Below are positions 7,460 through 13,623 of a stretch of 25,837 bases of DNA, in pieces. The DNA comes from a virus. A program made the position numbers and the translations under genes. Where the stretch lies: positions 22,869 through 48,705 of IMG/VR virus record IMGVR_UViG_3300030430_000208; one strand, written 5' to 3'. Position 1 is the first letter of the stretch; each line of letters begins with the position of its first letter. The notes beneath the pieces are model-generated. The model did not search any database and was not told the origin of the DNA. It saw only the letters and a program-made list of their open reading frames with translations.

Positions 7460-8374
7460 ATGAATGAAGTAGTAACGATAAATACAGAGAGTTATGCATC
7501 TATGGCAAAGGCAATGGGTTTGCCTGTCAATAGTGGTGAAAGAAAAGTTAATGTTCTAAATAGATTTAGAATATGGCATGAGCCTACAATGGGCATTGGC
7601 ACTGTGGATGGTAAAGAAGTTAAGATGGAAGTAATAAAAGGTGGATGCTACAGACTTGAAAAAGTTGGAGATGTTCCTATATATTACTTTGCAGAGAAAG
7701 CTAAGTTTAGACCTTTTTTACAGAGATTCATGTATAAGAGATATTATCAAAATGATAAGAAGTATTGTAAGTCTATAATGGCAGACACTTTGAGTATAGA
7801 TTTAAAAGATGACTATGGTACTTTTAACTGTGGAAAACCTACAGGTTATGTTAAAGATTATCAATCTTTACCTGAGTCAACTAAAAATATAATCAAAGCA
7901 GTTGATAGATATAGGGTTGTCTTTGGTATAGTTGAATTAGAAAAGCCTGTAAAGTTAGTTGATGGCAAAGAGGTACAAGAAGATTTACCACCTTTTCCTG
8001 CTATATGGGAAATGAAAGACAAGAATACTTTTAAGTCTATGGGTGAAATATTCTCTAAGTTTTCTAGGATGGAGAGACTACCACTTCAACATAATATTGA
8101 ACTAGATGAATCTGAAGTGTTCTATACTAACAATGCAGGTACAGAGTTTTTTAAACCTACATTTAAAGTTGATTATACTACTAAGATGGATATATCTGAA
8201 GAAGACCATAAAACTTTTGGGGACTTTTTAGATTGGGTCAAAGCTCATAACGATAATATTCTTAAGAAGTGGGATGAGAGAGTTGCAGAGAAACAGGATG
8301 AAGTATCAGAAGAAGATGCAGAAACTGTTGAGCAGTTTATAGATGTTGAACTAGAATCTGATGAGAAGCAATAA
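7460..8374 (+). CDS. Candidate single-stranded DNA-binding protein
   Basis: A 304-aa protein with no motif I can name securely. Most of the chain is mixed and charged with many aromatic residues (CYRLEKVGDVPIYYFAEKAK; RFMYKRYY). The last 25 residues or so are strongly acidic (SEEDAETVEQF...ELESDEKQ). An acidic tail is typical of phage and bacterial SSBs such as T7 gp2.5, and the place between polymerase and exonuclease fits a replication cofactor. SSB is therefore an inference from tail and context, not from a recognised fold. It has its own promoter-like site and a strong ribosome site (AAAGGAG, 7444-7450). Its end overlaps the next gene by 14 nt. Confidence 0.85.
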   Translation: MNEVVTINTESYASMAKAMGLPVNSGERKVNVLNRFRIWHEPTMGIGTVDGKEVKMEVIKGGCYRLEKVGDVPIYYFAEKAKFRPFLQRFMYKRYYQNDKKYCKSIMADTLSIDLKDDYGTFNCGKPTGYVKDYQSLPESTKNIIKAVDRYRVVFGIVELEKPVKLVDGKEVQEDLPPFPAIWEMKDKNTFKSMGEIFSKFSRMERLPLQHNIELDESEVFYTNNAGTEFFKPTFKVDYTTKMDISEEDHKTFGDFLDWVKAHNDNILKKWDERVAEKQDEVSEEDAETVEQFIDVELESDEKQ

Positions 8375-9110
8375 TCCCTTCAAAGCACATGGTATAAATT
8401 ACCTTTCACCTAGCAGTATAAATACCTACATAAGTGATACACCTATGTGGGTGGCTAGGTATTTGTTTAAAGTTAAATCTCCTAGTGGTGCAGGTGCAGT
8501 ACGTGGCATTGCATCAGAGTTTGTTTTAGCTAATAAATATAAAGAAGGTACATTTGATTATGACTTATTAAATATGAAGTTTATGACATTGTGTACTGAG
8601 TCTATGGTTGATTTAGGAGATAAAAAAACAGAGAAAGAAAGAGGTTTGCTAAAAGGTTTTGGAGAAGTTATTGATAAGAACTTTGATTATGATAATCTTG
8701 AGGACTATCAAGAAAAGGTTGAGGTACAGTTAGAAGATTTGCCTGTACCCATCATGGGTTACATAGACTTTAGATTTAAAGATAAAATAGTTGATTTAAA
8801 AACATCAACTAGAATGCCATCACAACCAACAGAAGCACAGAAAAGACAGATGGCACTTTATTCTATGGCATACCCTAATAATAGTGTAGATTTATTTTTT
8901 GCTACTCCAAAGGAGCATAAAAAGTTTACACTTAAAAACTTAACTTCGTATAAAAAACAACTTGAAAAAGTTGCCTATGGTATACAGAAGTTTTTGTCTA
9001 TCAGTGATGATAAGCATGAGTTAGCTTCTTTTGTTTATCCTAACCTTGACTCTTGGATGTGGAATGGTAAGATGAAAGAAGAAGCAAAGAAAATATGGAG
9101 TGTAAAGTAA
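8361..9110 (+). CDS. PD-(D/E)XK exonuclease, RecB/Cas4-like
   Basis: A 249-aa nuclease. The N-terminal YLSPSSINTYI...P..W..RY (14-34) and RGIASEFVL (48-56) are the opening motifs of RecB/Cas4-type nucleases. The catalytic core is GYIDFRF (Asp136), IVDLKTST (Asp145, Lys147) and QKRQMALYSMAY with Gln163 and Tyr167. It probably degrades DNA ends for recombination or host-DNA breakdown, the job done by gp6 exonuclease in T7. The start must be at or near ATG 8361 because the conserved opening motif begins at residue 14. The ribosome site is weak and the gene overlaps the upstream one, so coupling is likely. Its TAA overlaps the next ATG as TAATG (9108-9112). Confidence 0.88.
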   Translation: MRSNNPFKAHGINYLSPSSINTYISDTPMWVARYLFKVKSPSGAGAVRGIASEFVLANKYKEGTFDYDLLNMKFMTLCTESMVDLGDKKTEKERGLLKGFGEVIDKNFDYDNLEDYQEKVEVQLEDLPVPIMGYIDFRFKDKIVDLKTSTRMPSQPTEAQKRQMALYSMAYPNNSVDLFFATPKEHKKFTLKNLTSYKKQLEKVAYGIQKFLSISDDKHELASFVYPNLDSWMWNGKMKEEAKKIWSVK

Positions 9111-9349
9111 TGTCAGAAAAAAAACTTGACGAACTGAAAGCTAACATTGAGAATATGGAAAAAGAGTTAGCCGAAGCTAAAACTGCCTATCGTGAAATGA
9201 GAACGAAAGGTTTAAAAGATGCTATGGAAGCTAAGAAATTAGCAGACGAAGCAGTAAAAGAAGAGCTAAAAGCATTGGGTTATACCTATAATACTAGCTC
9301 ATCTTATAAAGAATGGAGTCCATTTACAGGTTGGAGAACCTTCCTGTAG
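9110..9349 (+). CDS. 79-aa coiled-coil protein
   Basis: The start is placed at ATG 9110 (MSEKKLDELK) instead of the in-frame ATG 9095, because 9110 forms a TAATG overlap with the upstream stop and has GGAG (9096-9099) at a fitting distance. Residues 3-60 are a Lys/Glu/Ala-rich helix with heptad-like spacing (LDELKANIENMEKELAEAK), probably a coiled coil. The C-terminus is short and aromatic (YKEWSPFTGWRTFL). Function is unknown; its place between two nucleases hints at DNA metabolism. It overlaps the endonuclease I frame by up to 37 nt. Confidence 0.75.
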   Translation: MSEKKLDELKANIENMEKELAEAKTAYREMRTKGLKDAMEAKKLADEAVKEELKALGYTYNTSSSYKEWSPFTGWRTFL

Positions 9350-9801
9350 TGACACCACATAAAGCATATCGTAATGCTTTGAAGCATGGGTATAGGAGTG
9401 GATTAGAACATAAGTTATCTGTCTATCTTAAAGAACGCAAGTTCAAATTCTCCTATGAAACTATAAAGATAGAATGGGAAGACTTATCTTATCGCACCTA
9501 TACCCCTGACTTTATATTAGACAATGGTATAATAATAGAAACCAAAGGTAGATTTCTAGCCTCTGACAGACGTAAACATTTAGCAATACAAAAGCAACAT
9601 CCTAAACTTGACATTAGATTTATTTTCACTAATAGTAAAGTTAAGTTATATAAAGGAGCAAAGTCAACGTATGCTCAATGGTGTTTAAAATATAATTTTA
9701 GATATTATGACAGAATAATACCTGAGTGTTGGCTAAAAGAAAAAGGAAAAAACAAACATCCTATATTCATAAAATTTATAGGCAAGAAAGTGAGGAGATA
9801 A
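9313..9801 (+). CDS. Endonuclease I, T7 gp3-like Holliday junction resolvase
   Basis: A junction-resolving nuclease close in motif content to T7 endonuclease I: YRSGLEHKLSVYL (27-39), YTPDFIL (63-69), GIIIETKGRF (72-81), RRKHLAIQKQHPKLDIRFIF and KLYKG. Likely metal-binding and catalytic residues are Glu32, Asp66, Glu76 and Lys78. It cuts branched DNA and, in T7, helps break down host DNA. The true start is uncertain: ATG 9313 has only a weak ribosome site, while TTG 9331 and GTG 9349 (overlapping the upstream TAG) are in frame, and the conserved part begins about residue 27. Length (162 aa) is close to T7 gp3 (149 aa). Confidence 0.92.
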   Translation: MESIYRLENLPVVTPHKAYRNALKHGYRSGLEHKLSVYLKERKFKFSYETIKIEWEDLSYRTYTPDFILDNGIIIETKGRFLASDRRKHLAIQKQHPKLDIRFIFTNSKVKLYKGAKSTYAQWCLKYNFRYYDRIIPECWLKEKGKNKHPIFIKFIGKKVRR

Positions 9802-9803
9802 GT

Positions 9804-10139
9804 ATGGCAAAACAATTTAATAACAGAGGTAATCATTTTTTCATAGAGGTAATACCTAACATAGATGAAAAAGGAAAATGGGAAGGACAATATCAATTAG
9901 CTATTCAAGCTAGAAGATTAAATATAGATGATGATAGCTTTTTTGCATTAGAAAATGTTTGTCAGTTGGCATGTGCATCATTAGCACTCATGGAAGATGA
10001 CCCTCACTATAGAACTAAAGTAGATGAATTTTTACATAAGCCTGATGATAGTAGTGCAGTTGATGATAAGAAAAAGAGAACTGTTGACAAAATAAAGGAT
10101 AATGTTATAACTATAAACTTTACTAAAGGAGATACTTAG
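9804..10139 (+). CDS. Hypothetical 111-aa protein
   Basis: The open frame reaches back to 9726, but ATG 9804 is preferred: GAGGAGA (9793-9799) lies just before it, and a start here avoids a long overlap with endonuclease I. The protein begins MAKQFNNRGNHFFIEV and has a middle helical part (ALENVCQLACASLALMEDD) and a charged C-terminal third rich in Asp and Lys. I do not recognise a family. Its TAG overlaps the next GTG start as TAGTG (10137-10141). A promoter-like site lies inside its 3' end. Confidence 0.75.
   Translation: MAKQFNNRGNHFFIEVIPNIDEKGKWEGQYQLAIQARRLNIDDDSFFALENVCQLACASLALMEDDPHYRTKVDEFLHKPDDSSAVDDKKKRTVDKIKDNVITINFTKGDT
10084..10111 (+). promoter_or_regulatory. Possible sigma70-like promoter before the DUF3310 gene
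   Basis: TTGACA (10084-10089), 16 nt, TATAAC (10106-10111), 27 nt before the GTG start of the next gene. Perfect -35 and 5 of 6 in the -10. It lies within the upstream coding sequence. A transcript from here would cover DUF3310, the 10440 small gene and the ribonucleotide reductase. Confidence 0.4.
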
Positions 10140-10456
10140 TGGGAGAATATAGAGAATCATTAAGAAAAAAATTTAAAGAGGTAGGAGATATGATAAGAAA
10201 ACAAGCACAAGAACAGTCAGACCACAAACAAACTTTGGACATGGTTAATAGTCCACCACACTATAATAAAGCAGGTATAGAAACTATAGATGCTATAAAA
10301 GCTATGACAGATAAAGGCTACGAATATTATTTACAAGGAAACATCATGAAATATTTATGGAGATACAGATATAAGAATGGTGTAGAAGATTTAAAAAAAG
10401 CACAATGGTATCTCAACGAATTGATTGATGAGTTAGAAGATGACGATAAAACTTAA
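10139..10456 (+). CDS. DUF3310 family protein
   Basis: The C-terminal two thirds match the DUF3310 (SaV-like) family common in phages: VNSPPHYNKAGIETIDAI, then YLQGNIMKYLWRYRYKNG and EDLKKAQWYLNEL. The family is often labelled nucleotide kinase, but it shows no P-loop here and the biochemical role is not established. GTG 10139 has AAAGGAG about 8 nt upstream and overlaps the previous stop (TAGTG). ATG 10190 also has a good site (GTAGGAG) and would still give the whole conserved domain, so either start is possible. It lies just upstream of ribonucleotide reductase, which suits a nucleotide-metabolism context. Confidence 0.85.
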   Translation: MGEYRESLRKKFKEVGDMIRKQAQEQSDHKQTLDMVNSPPHYNKAGIETIDAIKAMTDKGYEYYLQGNIMKYLWRYRYKNGVEDLKKAQWYLNELIDELEDDDKT

Positions 10457-10619
10457 AATTATGATGACAATACATGTTGACGAAGAAGAATATCATGTTC
10501 CTTCAGATAACAGAGTAGATGAAGAATTTGAAGACCACATAAAAGATTTTATACATGAGATTGATGGTGTCATTATTAGACACATGAAAGTAATACAGGA
10601 GAACAAAGATGAAGAGTAA
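10440..10619 (+). CDS. 59-aa acidic small protein
   Basis: This ORF fills the apparent gap between DUF3310 and the reductase. ATG 10440 lies in the 3' end of DUF3310 and TAA 10617-10619 lies 11 nt into the reductase gene; ATG 10461 and 10464 are alternative starts. The protein (MTIKLKIMMTIHVDEEEYHV, then an acidic helix and HEIDGVIIRHMKVIQE) shows a beta-alpha-beta-like pattern with an IDG turn. It looks like small conserved proteins of marine phages, from memory. Function unknown. No strong ribosome site, so coupling is likely. Confidence 0.6.
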   Translation: MTIKLKIMMTIHVDEEEYHVPSDNRVDEEFEDHIKDFIHEIDGVIIRHMKVIQENKDEE

Positions 10620-12543
10620 CTATTTACCAACAGACTATCAAAATTTTATAGCTCTATCTAGATATGCTAGATGGAAAGACGATGAGCAAAGAAGAGAAAC
10701 TTGGAGTGAAACTGCAGATAGATATATTGATTACATGAGTAATCATTTAAAAACTAAACATGGTTATACATTAACTAAAGCATTAAAAGAAAAAATAACT
10801 GATGGTATAATATCATTAGGAGTTATGCCAAGCATGAGAGCATTGATGACTGCAGGTATAGCTTTAGACAGATGCCATGTAGCAGGATATAATTGTAGTT
10901 ACATACCTGTAGATAGTCCACGTTCATTTGATGAATGTATGTATATACTTATGTGTGGCACAGGTGTAGGCTTCTCTGTTGAAAGAGAAAATGTAGATAA
11001 GTTACCCATAGTTAATGAGCACTTTGAAAAAAGCACTACAGTAATTACTGTTGCAGATAGCAGACCCGGATGGGCAAGAGCATTACGTGAATTGATTGCT
11101 ATGTTATATGTAGGACAAATACCATCTCTTGATGTATCACAGGTTAGACCTGCAGGTGCAAGATTAAAAACATTTGGTGGTAGAGCATCAGGTCCTCAAC
11201 CTTTAATTGACCTATATAATTTTTGCATAACTATATTTAAAAAAGCATCAGGCAGAAGATTATATCCTATTGAATGTCACGACATTATGTGTAAGATAGG
11301 AGAAGTTGTAGTTGTAGGTGGTGTTAGACGTTCTGCACTAATTAGTTTATCTAATCTTAATGATGACCAAATGAGACATGCAAAGTCAGGTTCATGGTGG
11401 GAAAATGAAGGACACAGAGCATTAGCTAATAACTCTGTAGCTTACAAAGGTAAGCCTGATATGGGTACATTCATGAGAGAATGGTTAGCCTTGTATGAAT
11501 CTAAGTCAGGAGAACGTGGTATATTTAATCGTAAGTCTGCCAAGAAAAAAGTAGAAGAGAATGGTAGAAGAGATTCTAATTATGCTTTTGGTTGTAATCC
11601 ATGTAGTGAGATTATACTCAGACCCTATCAGTTCTGTAATCTTACCGAAGTTGTTTGTAGAGAAGCAGACCACCTAGATACTTTGAAAGAAAAGGTTAGA
11701 CTTGCTACCATACTAGGTACGTTCCAATCCACTCTTACAGAATTTAAATATCTTAGAAAAGTATGGAAAGAAAATACAGAAGAAGAAAGATTGTTAGGTG
11801 TGTCTCTTACAGGTATATTAGATTGTTATCTTCTTAATAATGGCACTAAAGAAGCTATTCAAAGAATATTATTAGAGTTGAAAGAGGTTGCAGTAGAGAC
11901 TAATAAAAAGATTGCTAATGATTTAGGCATACCACAATCAACTGCAATCACTTGTATCAAGCCATCAGGAACTGTATCACAGTTGGTAGATAGTGCATCA
12001 GGTATTCATGCTAGACATAATGATTATTACATTAGAACTGTACGTGGAGATAATAAAGACCCTCTTACACAGTTTATGAAAGAAGCAGGTATACCTATTG
12101 AGCCTGATATAACAAAACCTGATAGCGTTTCAGTATTTAGTTTTCCAATGAAATCACCTACAGGTGCTATAACTAGAACTGCTATGACTGCAATAGAACA
12201 GTTAGATTATTGGTTAATGTTCCAAAGACATTGGTGTGAGCACAAACCATCTGTTACTGTTTCTGTAAAAGAAGAAGAATGGATGGATGTAGGTGCATGG
12301 GTATTTAAAAACTTTGATGAAGTGTCAGGAATATCCTTTTTACCTTTTAGTGAGCATACTTATAAACAAGCACCTTACCAAGACATAGATGAAAAAGAAT
12401 ATAATAAACTTATGGAGTCTATGCCCAAGTCTATTGATTGGAGTAAACTTCAAGATTTTGAAAAAGAAGATACTACAAATGGTAGCAAAGAACTTGCATG
12501 TACTGCAGGTGTGTGTGAGGTTGTTGACATTGAGGCTAGTTAA
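10609..12543 (+). CDS. nrdJ: Class II (adenosylcobalamin-dependent) ribonucleoside-triphosphate reductase
   Basis: Converts ribonucleoside triphosphates to deoxyribonucleotides using adenosylcobalamin to generate a thiyl radical. The 644-aa chain matches the monomeric Lactobacillus leichmannii type: MPSMRALMTAG (73-83), GYNCSYIPVD (Cys96, first redox Cys), MCGTGVGFSVE (115-125), the radical loop GCNPCSEI (Cys332, Glu334), QFCNLTEVV (Cys343, second redox Cys), GVSLTGILD, KPSGTVSQL (451-459), and a C-terminal C-x4-C pair (Cys631/Cys636) for re-reduction. It is about 100 aa shorter than the Lactobacillus enzyme. No beta subunit is needed or present. AGGAG (10597-10601) precedes ATG 10609. The phage depends on host cobalamin for this step. 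Confidence 0.95.
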   Translation: MKSNYLPTDYQNFIALSRYARWKDDEQRRETWSETADRYIDYMSNHLKTKHGYTLTKALKEKITDGIISLGVMPSMRALMTAGIALDRCHVAGYNCSYIPVDSPRSFDECMYILMCGTGVGFSVERENVDKLPIVNEHFEKSTTVITVADSRPGWARALRELIAMLYVGQIPSLDVSQVRPAGARLKTFGGRASGPQPLIDLYNFCITIFKKASGRRLYPIECHDIMCKIGEVVVVGGVRRSALISLSNLNDDQMRHAKSGSWWENEGHRALANNSVAYKGKPDMGTFMREWLALYESKSGERGIFNRKSAKKKVEENGRRDSNYAFGCNPCSEIILRPYQFCNLTEVVCREADHLDTLKEKVRLATILGTFQSTLTEFKYLRKVWKENTEEERLLGVSLTGILDCYLLNNGTKEAIQRILLELKEVAVETNKKIANDLGIPQSTAITCIKPSGTVSQLVDSASGIHARHNDYYIRTVRGDNKDPLTQFMKEAGIPIEPDITKPDSVSVFSFPMKSPTGAITRTAMTAIEQLDYWLMFQRHWCEHKPSVTVSVKEEEWMDVGAWVFKNFDEVSGISFLPFSEHTYKQAPYQDIDEKEYNKLMESMPKSIDWSKLQDFEKEDTTNGSKELACTAGVCEVVDIEAS

Positions 12544-12552
12544 TGGTATAGT
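12524..12552 (+). promoter_or_regulatory. Strong sigma70-like promoter at the 3' end of nrdJ
   Basis: TTGACA (12524-12529), exactly 17 nt, TATAGT (12547-12552). Perfect -35, 5 of 6 in the -10 including the key first T-A and last T. The expected transcript start is near 12559, right before a possible stem-loop (12561-12627) and about 137 nt ahead of the 12696 gene. It would drive the run of small genes to 13617. Confidence 0.55.
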
Positions 12553-12751
12553 CTTGATACCTATCCTCAGTTATCTGATTACATTAGTGTTCTCAGGTTT
12601 CGTGGGTAGTGAGGCACTTGAGGGTAGCATGATTGAAGAATACTTTATTTGTGTTGCCCTTTTAACTTTAACTTTTATTATAAAGGAGATATTACATGCG
12701 AGATATAATGTTAAATGCATTAAAGTCCTTCTACGTAGGAAACATAAATAG
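12530..12751 (+). CDS. Possible two-span membrane protein with TTG start
   Basis: The frame is open across the reductase-12696 gap and encodes MRLVNGIVLIPILSYLITLV, a polar loop (SEALEGSMIEE), a second hydrophobic stretch (YFICVALLTLTFIIKEIL) and a basic tail. TTG 12530 has GAGG (12517-12520) at a fitting distance; GTG 12515 and TTG 12524 are alternatives. The natural-looking hairpin topology and the fact that all neighbouring gaps are filled support it. Against it are the lack of ATG, a 56-nt overlap with the next gene and the promoter and stem-loop in the same DNA. Function unknown. Confidence 0.4.
   Translation: MRLVNGIVLIPILSYLITLVFSGFVGSEALEGSMIEEYFICVALLTLTFIIKEILHARYNVKCIKVLLRRKHK
12561..12627 (+). 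promoter_or_regulatory. Possible structured RNA leader (stem-loop)
   Basis: CTATCCTCAG (12561-12570) can pair along all 10 bases with TTGAGGGTAG (12618-12627), counting two G-U pairs, enclosing a 47-nt loop that can form a small inner stem (CTCA with TGAG). It begins 2-3 nt after the predicted start of the promoter at 12524-12552. No known riboswitch class is recognised, and no poly-U run follows, so it is not a normal terminator. It may be chance or a trace of the overlapping reading frame. Confidence 0.25.
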
Positions 12752-12947
12752 ACATATAGCAAACGTAGAAGTTTATTTAAGAATGACTGTAGGTATAGGA
12801 GAGCATTCTGATATACAAGAAACTATTGATAAAGAAATAGAAAAGATTGCTCAATTTGATGACAGACTAGCAATGGTAATGAAATATTTTGAAAGGAAAC
12901 AGGAAAATGAATCAGAGAAAGAAGAGAAGAAATCCGAATCTAAGTAA
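12696..12947 (+). CDS. Conserved hypothetical phage protein, 83 aa
   Basis: AAAGGAG (12682-12688) is 7 nt before ATG 12696. The core (INRHIANVEVYLRMTVGIGE, then HSDIQETIDKEIEKIAQFDD) follows a pattern I know from many marine phage hypotheticals: a helix with NVE, then VGIGEH and an acidic D/E-rich helix. The C-terminus is a run of Glu/Lys/Ser. Function unknown. Its last 41 nt overlap the next gene's start, where the acidic tail in this frame becomes a basic head in the other. Confidence 0.82.
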   Translation: MRDIMLNALKSFYVGNINRHIANVEVYLRMTVGIGEHSDIQETIDKEIEKIAQFDDRLAMVMKYFERKQENESEKEEKKSESK

Positions 12948-13182
12948 ATATGATGCACCCTTACGCATTCAATTTGAAAGAGGTATAAATGCTTTTAGAG
13001 GTAAACAATACATTAGAAATGTAAAGGGTAGTAAAGTAATAGCAACAGTTAGTCCTTACAACTTCAACACCATGCAACATAGAGAATGGCAAAGAGGATA
13101 CAACTTTGCTTATGCAAAACAGTTGGAGAAAGTAAAACGTGAAGAGACTAGAAGAAGAAGCAAAGAAGTTTATGGAAGGTAA
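12907..13182 (+). CDS. Ribosome modulation factor (RMF)-like protein
   Basis: ATG 12907 (MNQRKKRRNPNLSKYD) is preferred over the in-frame ATG 12889, because AAAGGAAAC and AGGAA lie before it. The 91-aa product is very basic at both ends. Its middle (FERGINAFRGK, then SPYNFNTMQHREWQRGYNFA) matches the RMF layout: helix with G/A spacing, C/S-P-Y turn, then R..W..G...A helix. RMF binds 16S rRNA and makes inactive ribosome dimers in bacteria; small RMF-like proteins in phages could act on host ribosomes. The match is by eye, so function is tentative, but the gene looks real. The 1374 protein shares the pattern. Confidence 0.8.
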   Translation: MNQRKKRRNPNLSKYDAPLRIQFERGINAFRGKQYIRNVKGSKVIATVSPYNFNTMQHREWQRGYNFAYAKQLEKVKREETRRRSKEVYGR

Positions 13183-13306
13183 AGATAACACTCTTGATAA
13201 GAAACTAGAGGAACTAGTTGAAAATACAAGATTGTTAAAAAGTTTATCTGAAGTAATTTTAAAAAAAGCAAAGGAACTAAATGCAAAAAATAACACCAAC
13301 ACATGA
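13172..13306 (+). CDS. 44-aa coiled-coil small protein
   Basis: ATG 13172 sits in the 3' end of the RMF-like gene and TGA 13304-13306 lies 26 nt into the next gene, so the ORF exactly bridges the gap between them. The product (MEGKDNTLDKKLEELVENTR, then LLKSLSEVILKKAKEL) is a charged amphipathic helix with Leu spacing, likely a short coiled coil. The ribosome site is only a purine run (GAAGAAGAAG). Function unknown. Confidence 0.5.
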   Translation: MEGKDNTLDKKLEELVENTRLLKSLSEVILKKAKELNAKNNTNT

Positions 13307-13529
13307 CCTATCGTGGTATCTAAAATGGTCAGGTTCATTCTTAATCATGTCAGGTATTATATGTAGGTCAGTTGGTGTGTTACCTTTGTATGACCTTATT
13401 GCATCCTGTTTAGGGACAGGATTGTTAGCAGGTATGGCTTACCTGTGGCATGATAGGGCATTACTTATGGTAAATGGGGTAGCATGTGCAGCTTTAGCTA
13501 TGGGTATTCTGAGGCATTTGTTTGGTTAA
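13281..13529 (+). CDS. Small three-span membrane protein
   Basis: AAAGGA (13268-13273) precedes ATG 13281. The 82-aa protein starts HDLSWYLKWSGSFLIMSGI and has three hydrophobic segments, about residues 13-31, 36-55 and 60-78, joined by short loops (CRSVGVLPLYD; WHDRALLM). A W-H-D-R-A motif lies between spans two and three. It resembles small conserved membrane proteins in marine podoviruses, from memory. A holin is conceivable from size and topology, but it lies among early/middle genes with no endolysin near, so I leave the function open. Confidence 0.8.
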   Translation: MQKITPTHDLSWYLKWSGSFLIMSGIICRSVGVLPLYDLIASCLGTGLLAGMAYLWHDRALLMVNGVACAALAMGILRHLFG

Positions 13530-13617
13530 ACTAGCACAGATATTTTGGTATAGTCTGCACATTGTTACTTGTTTATTTATTATTGTAGGCAATGGTAGAT
13601 TGTTAGGATTGTGGTGA
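13522..13617 (+). CDS. Possible 31-aa membrane microprotein, last gene of the left arm
   Basis: TTG 13522 follows GAGG (13511-13514) and overlaps the upstream gene's end by 8 nt; TGA is at 13615-13617, only 6 nt before the convergent gene's stop codon. The product (LVKLAQIFWYSLHIVTCLFI, then IVGNGRLLGLW) is one membrane helix with a G-N-G-R end. Exact tiling to the convergence point supports it; the TTG start and short length weaken it. Confidence 0.4.
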   Translation: MVKLAQIFWYSLHIVTCLFIIVGNGRLLGLW

Positions 13618-13623
13618 ATTATT

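Noticed and set aside
9607-9635. TTGACA-17-AATAGT inside endonuclease I
   Set aside because: The -10 is poor (no first T), and the next gene is far downstream for such a weak site.
9726-9803. N-terminal extension of the 9804 gene from ATG 9726
   Set aside because: It would overlap endonuclease I by 76 nt; ATG 9804 has a strong ribosome site.
10457-10608. Possible cobalamin riboswitch before the class II reductase
   Set aside because: The gap is filled by a 59-aa ORF overlapping both neighbours, and no B12-box-like sequence was seen.
12961-13338. Antisense open frame of 125 codons with many Ser/Phe
   Set aside because: Opposite three tiled + strand genes; composition is what antisense of Lys/Glu-rich coding gives.
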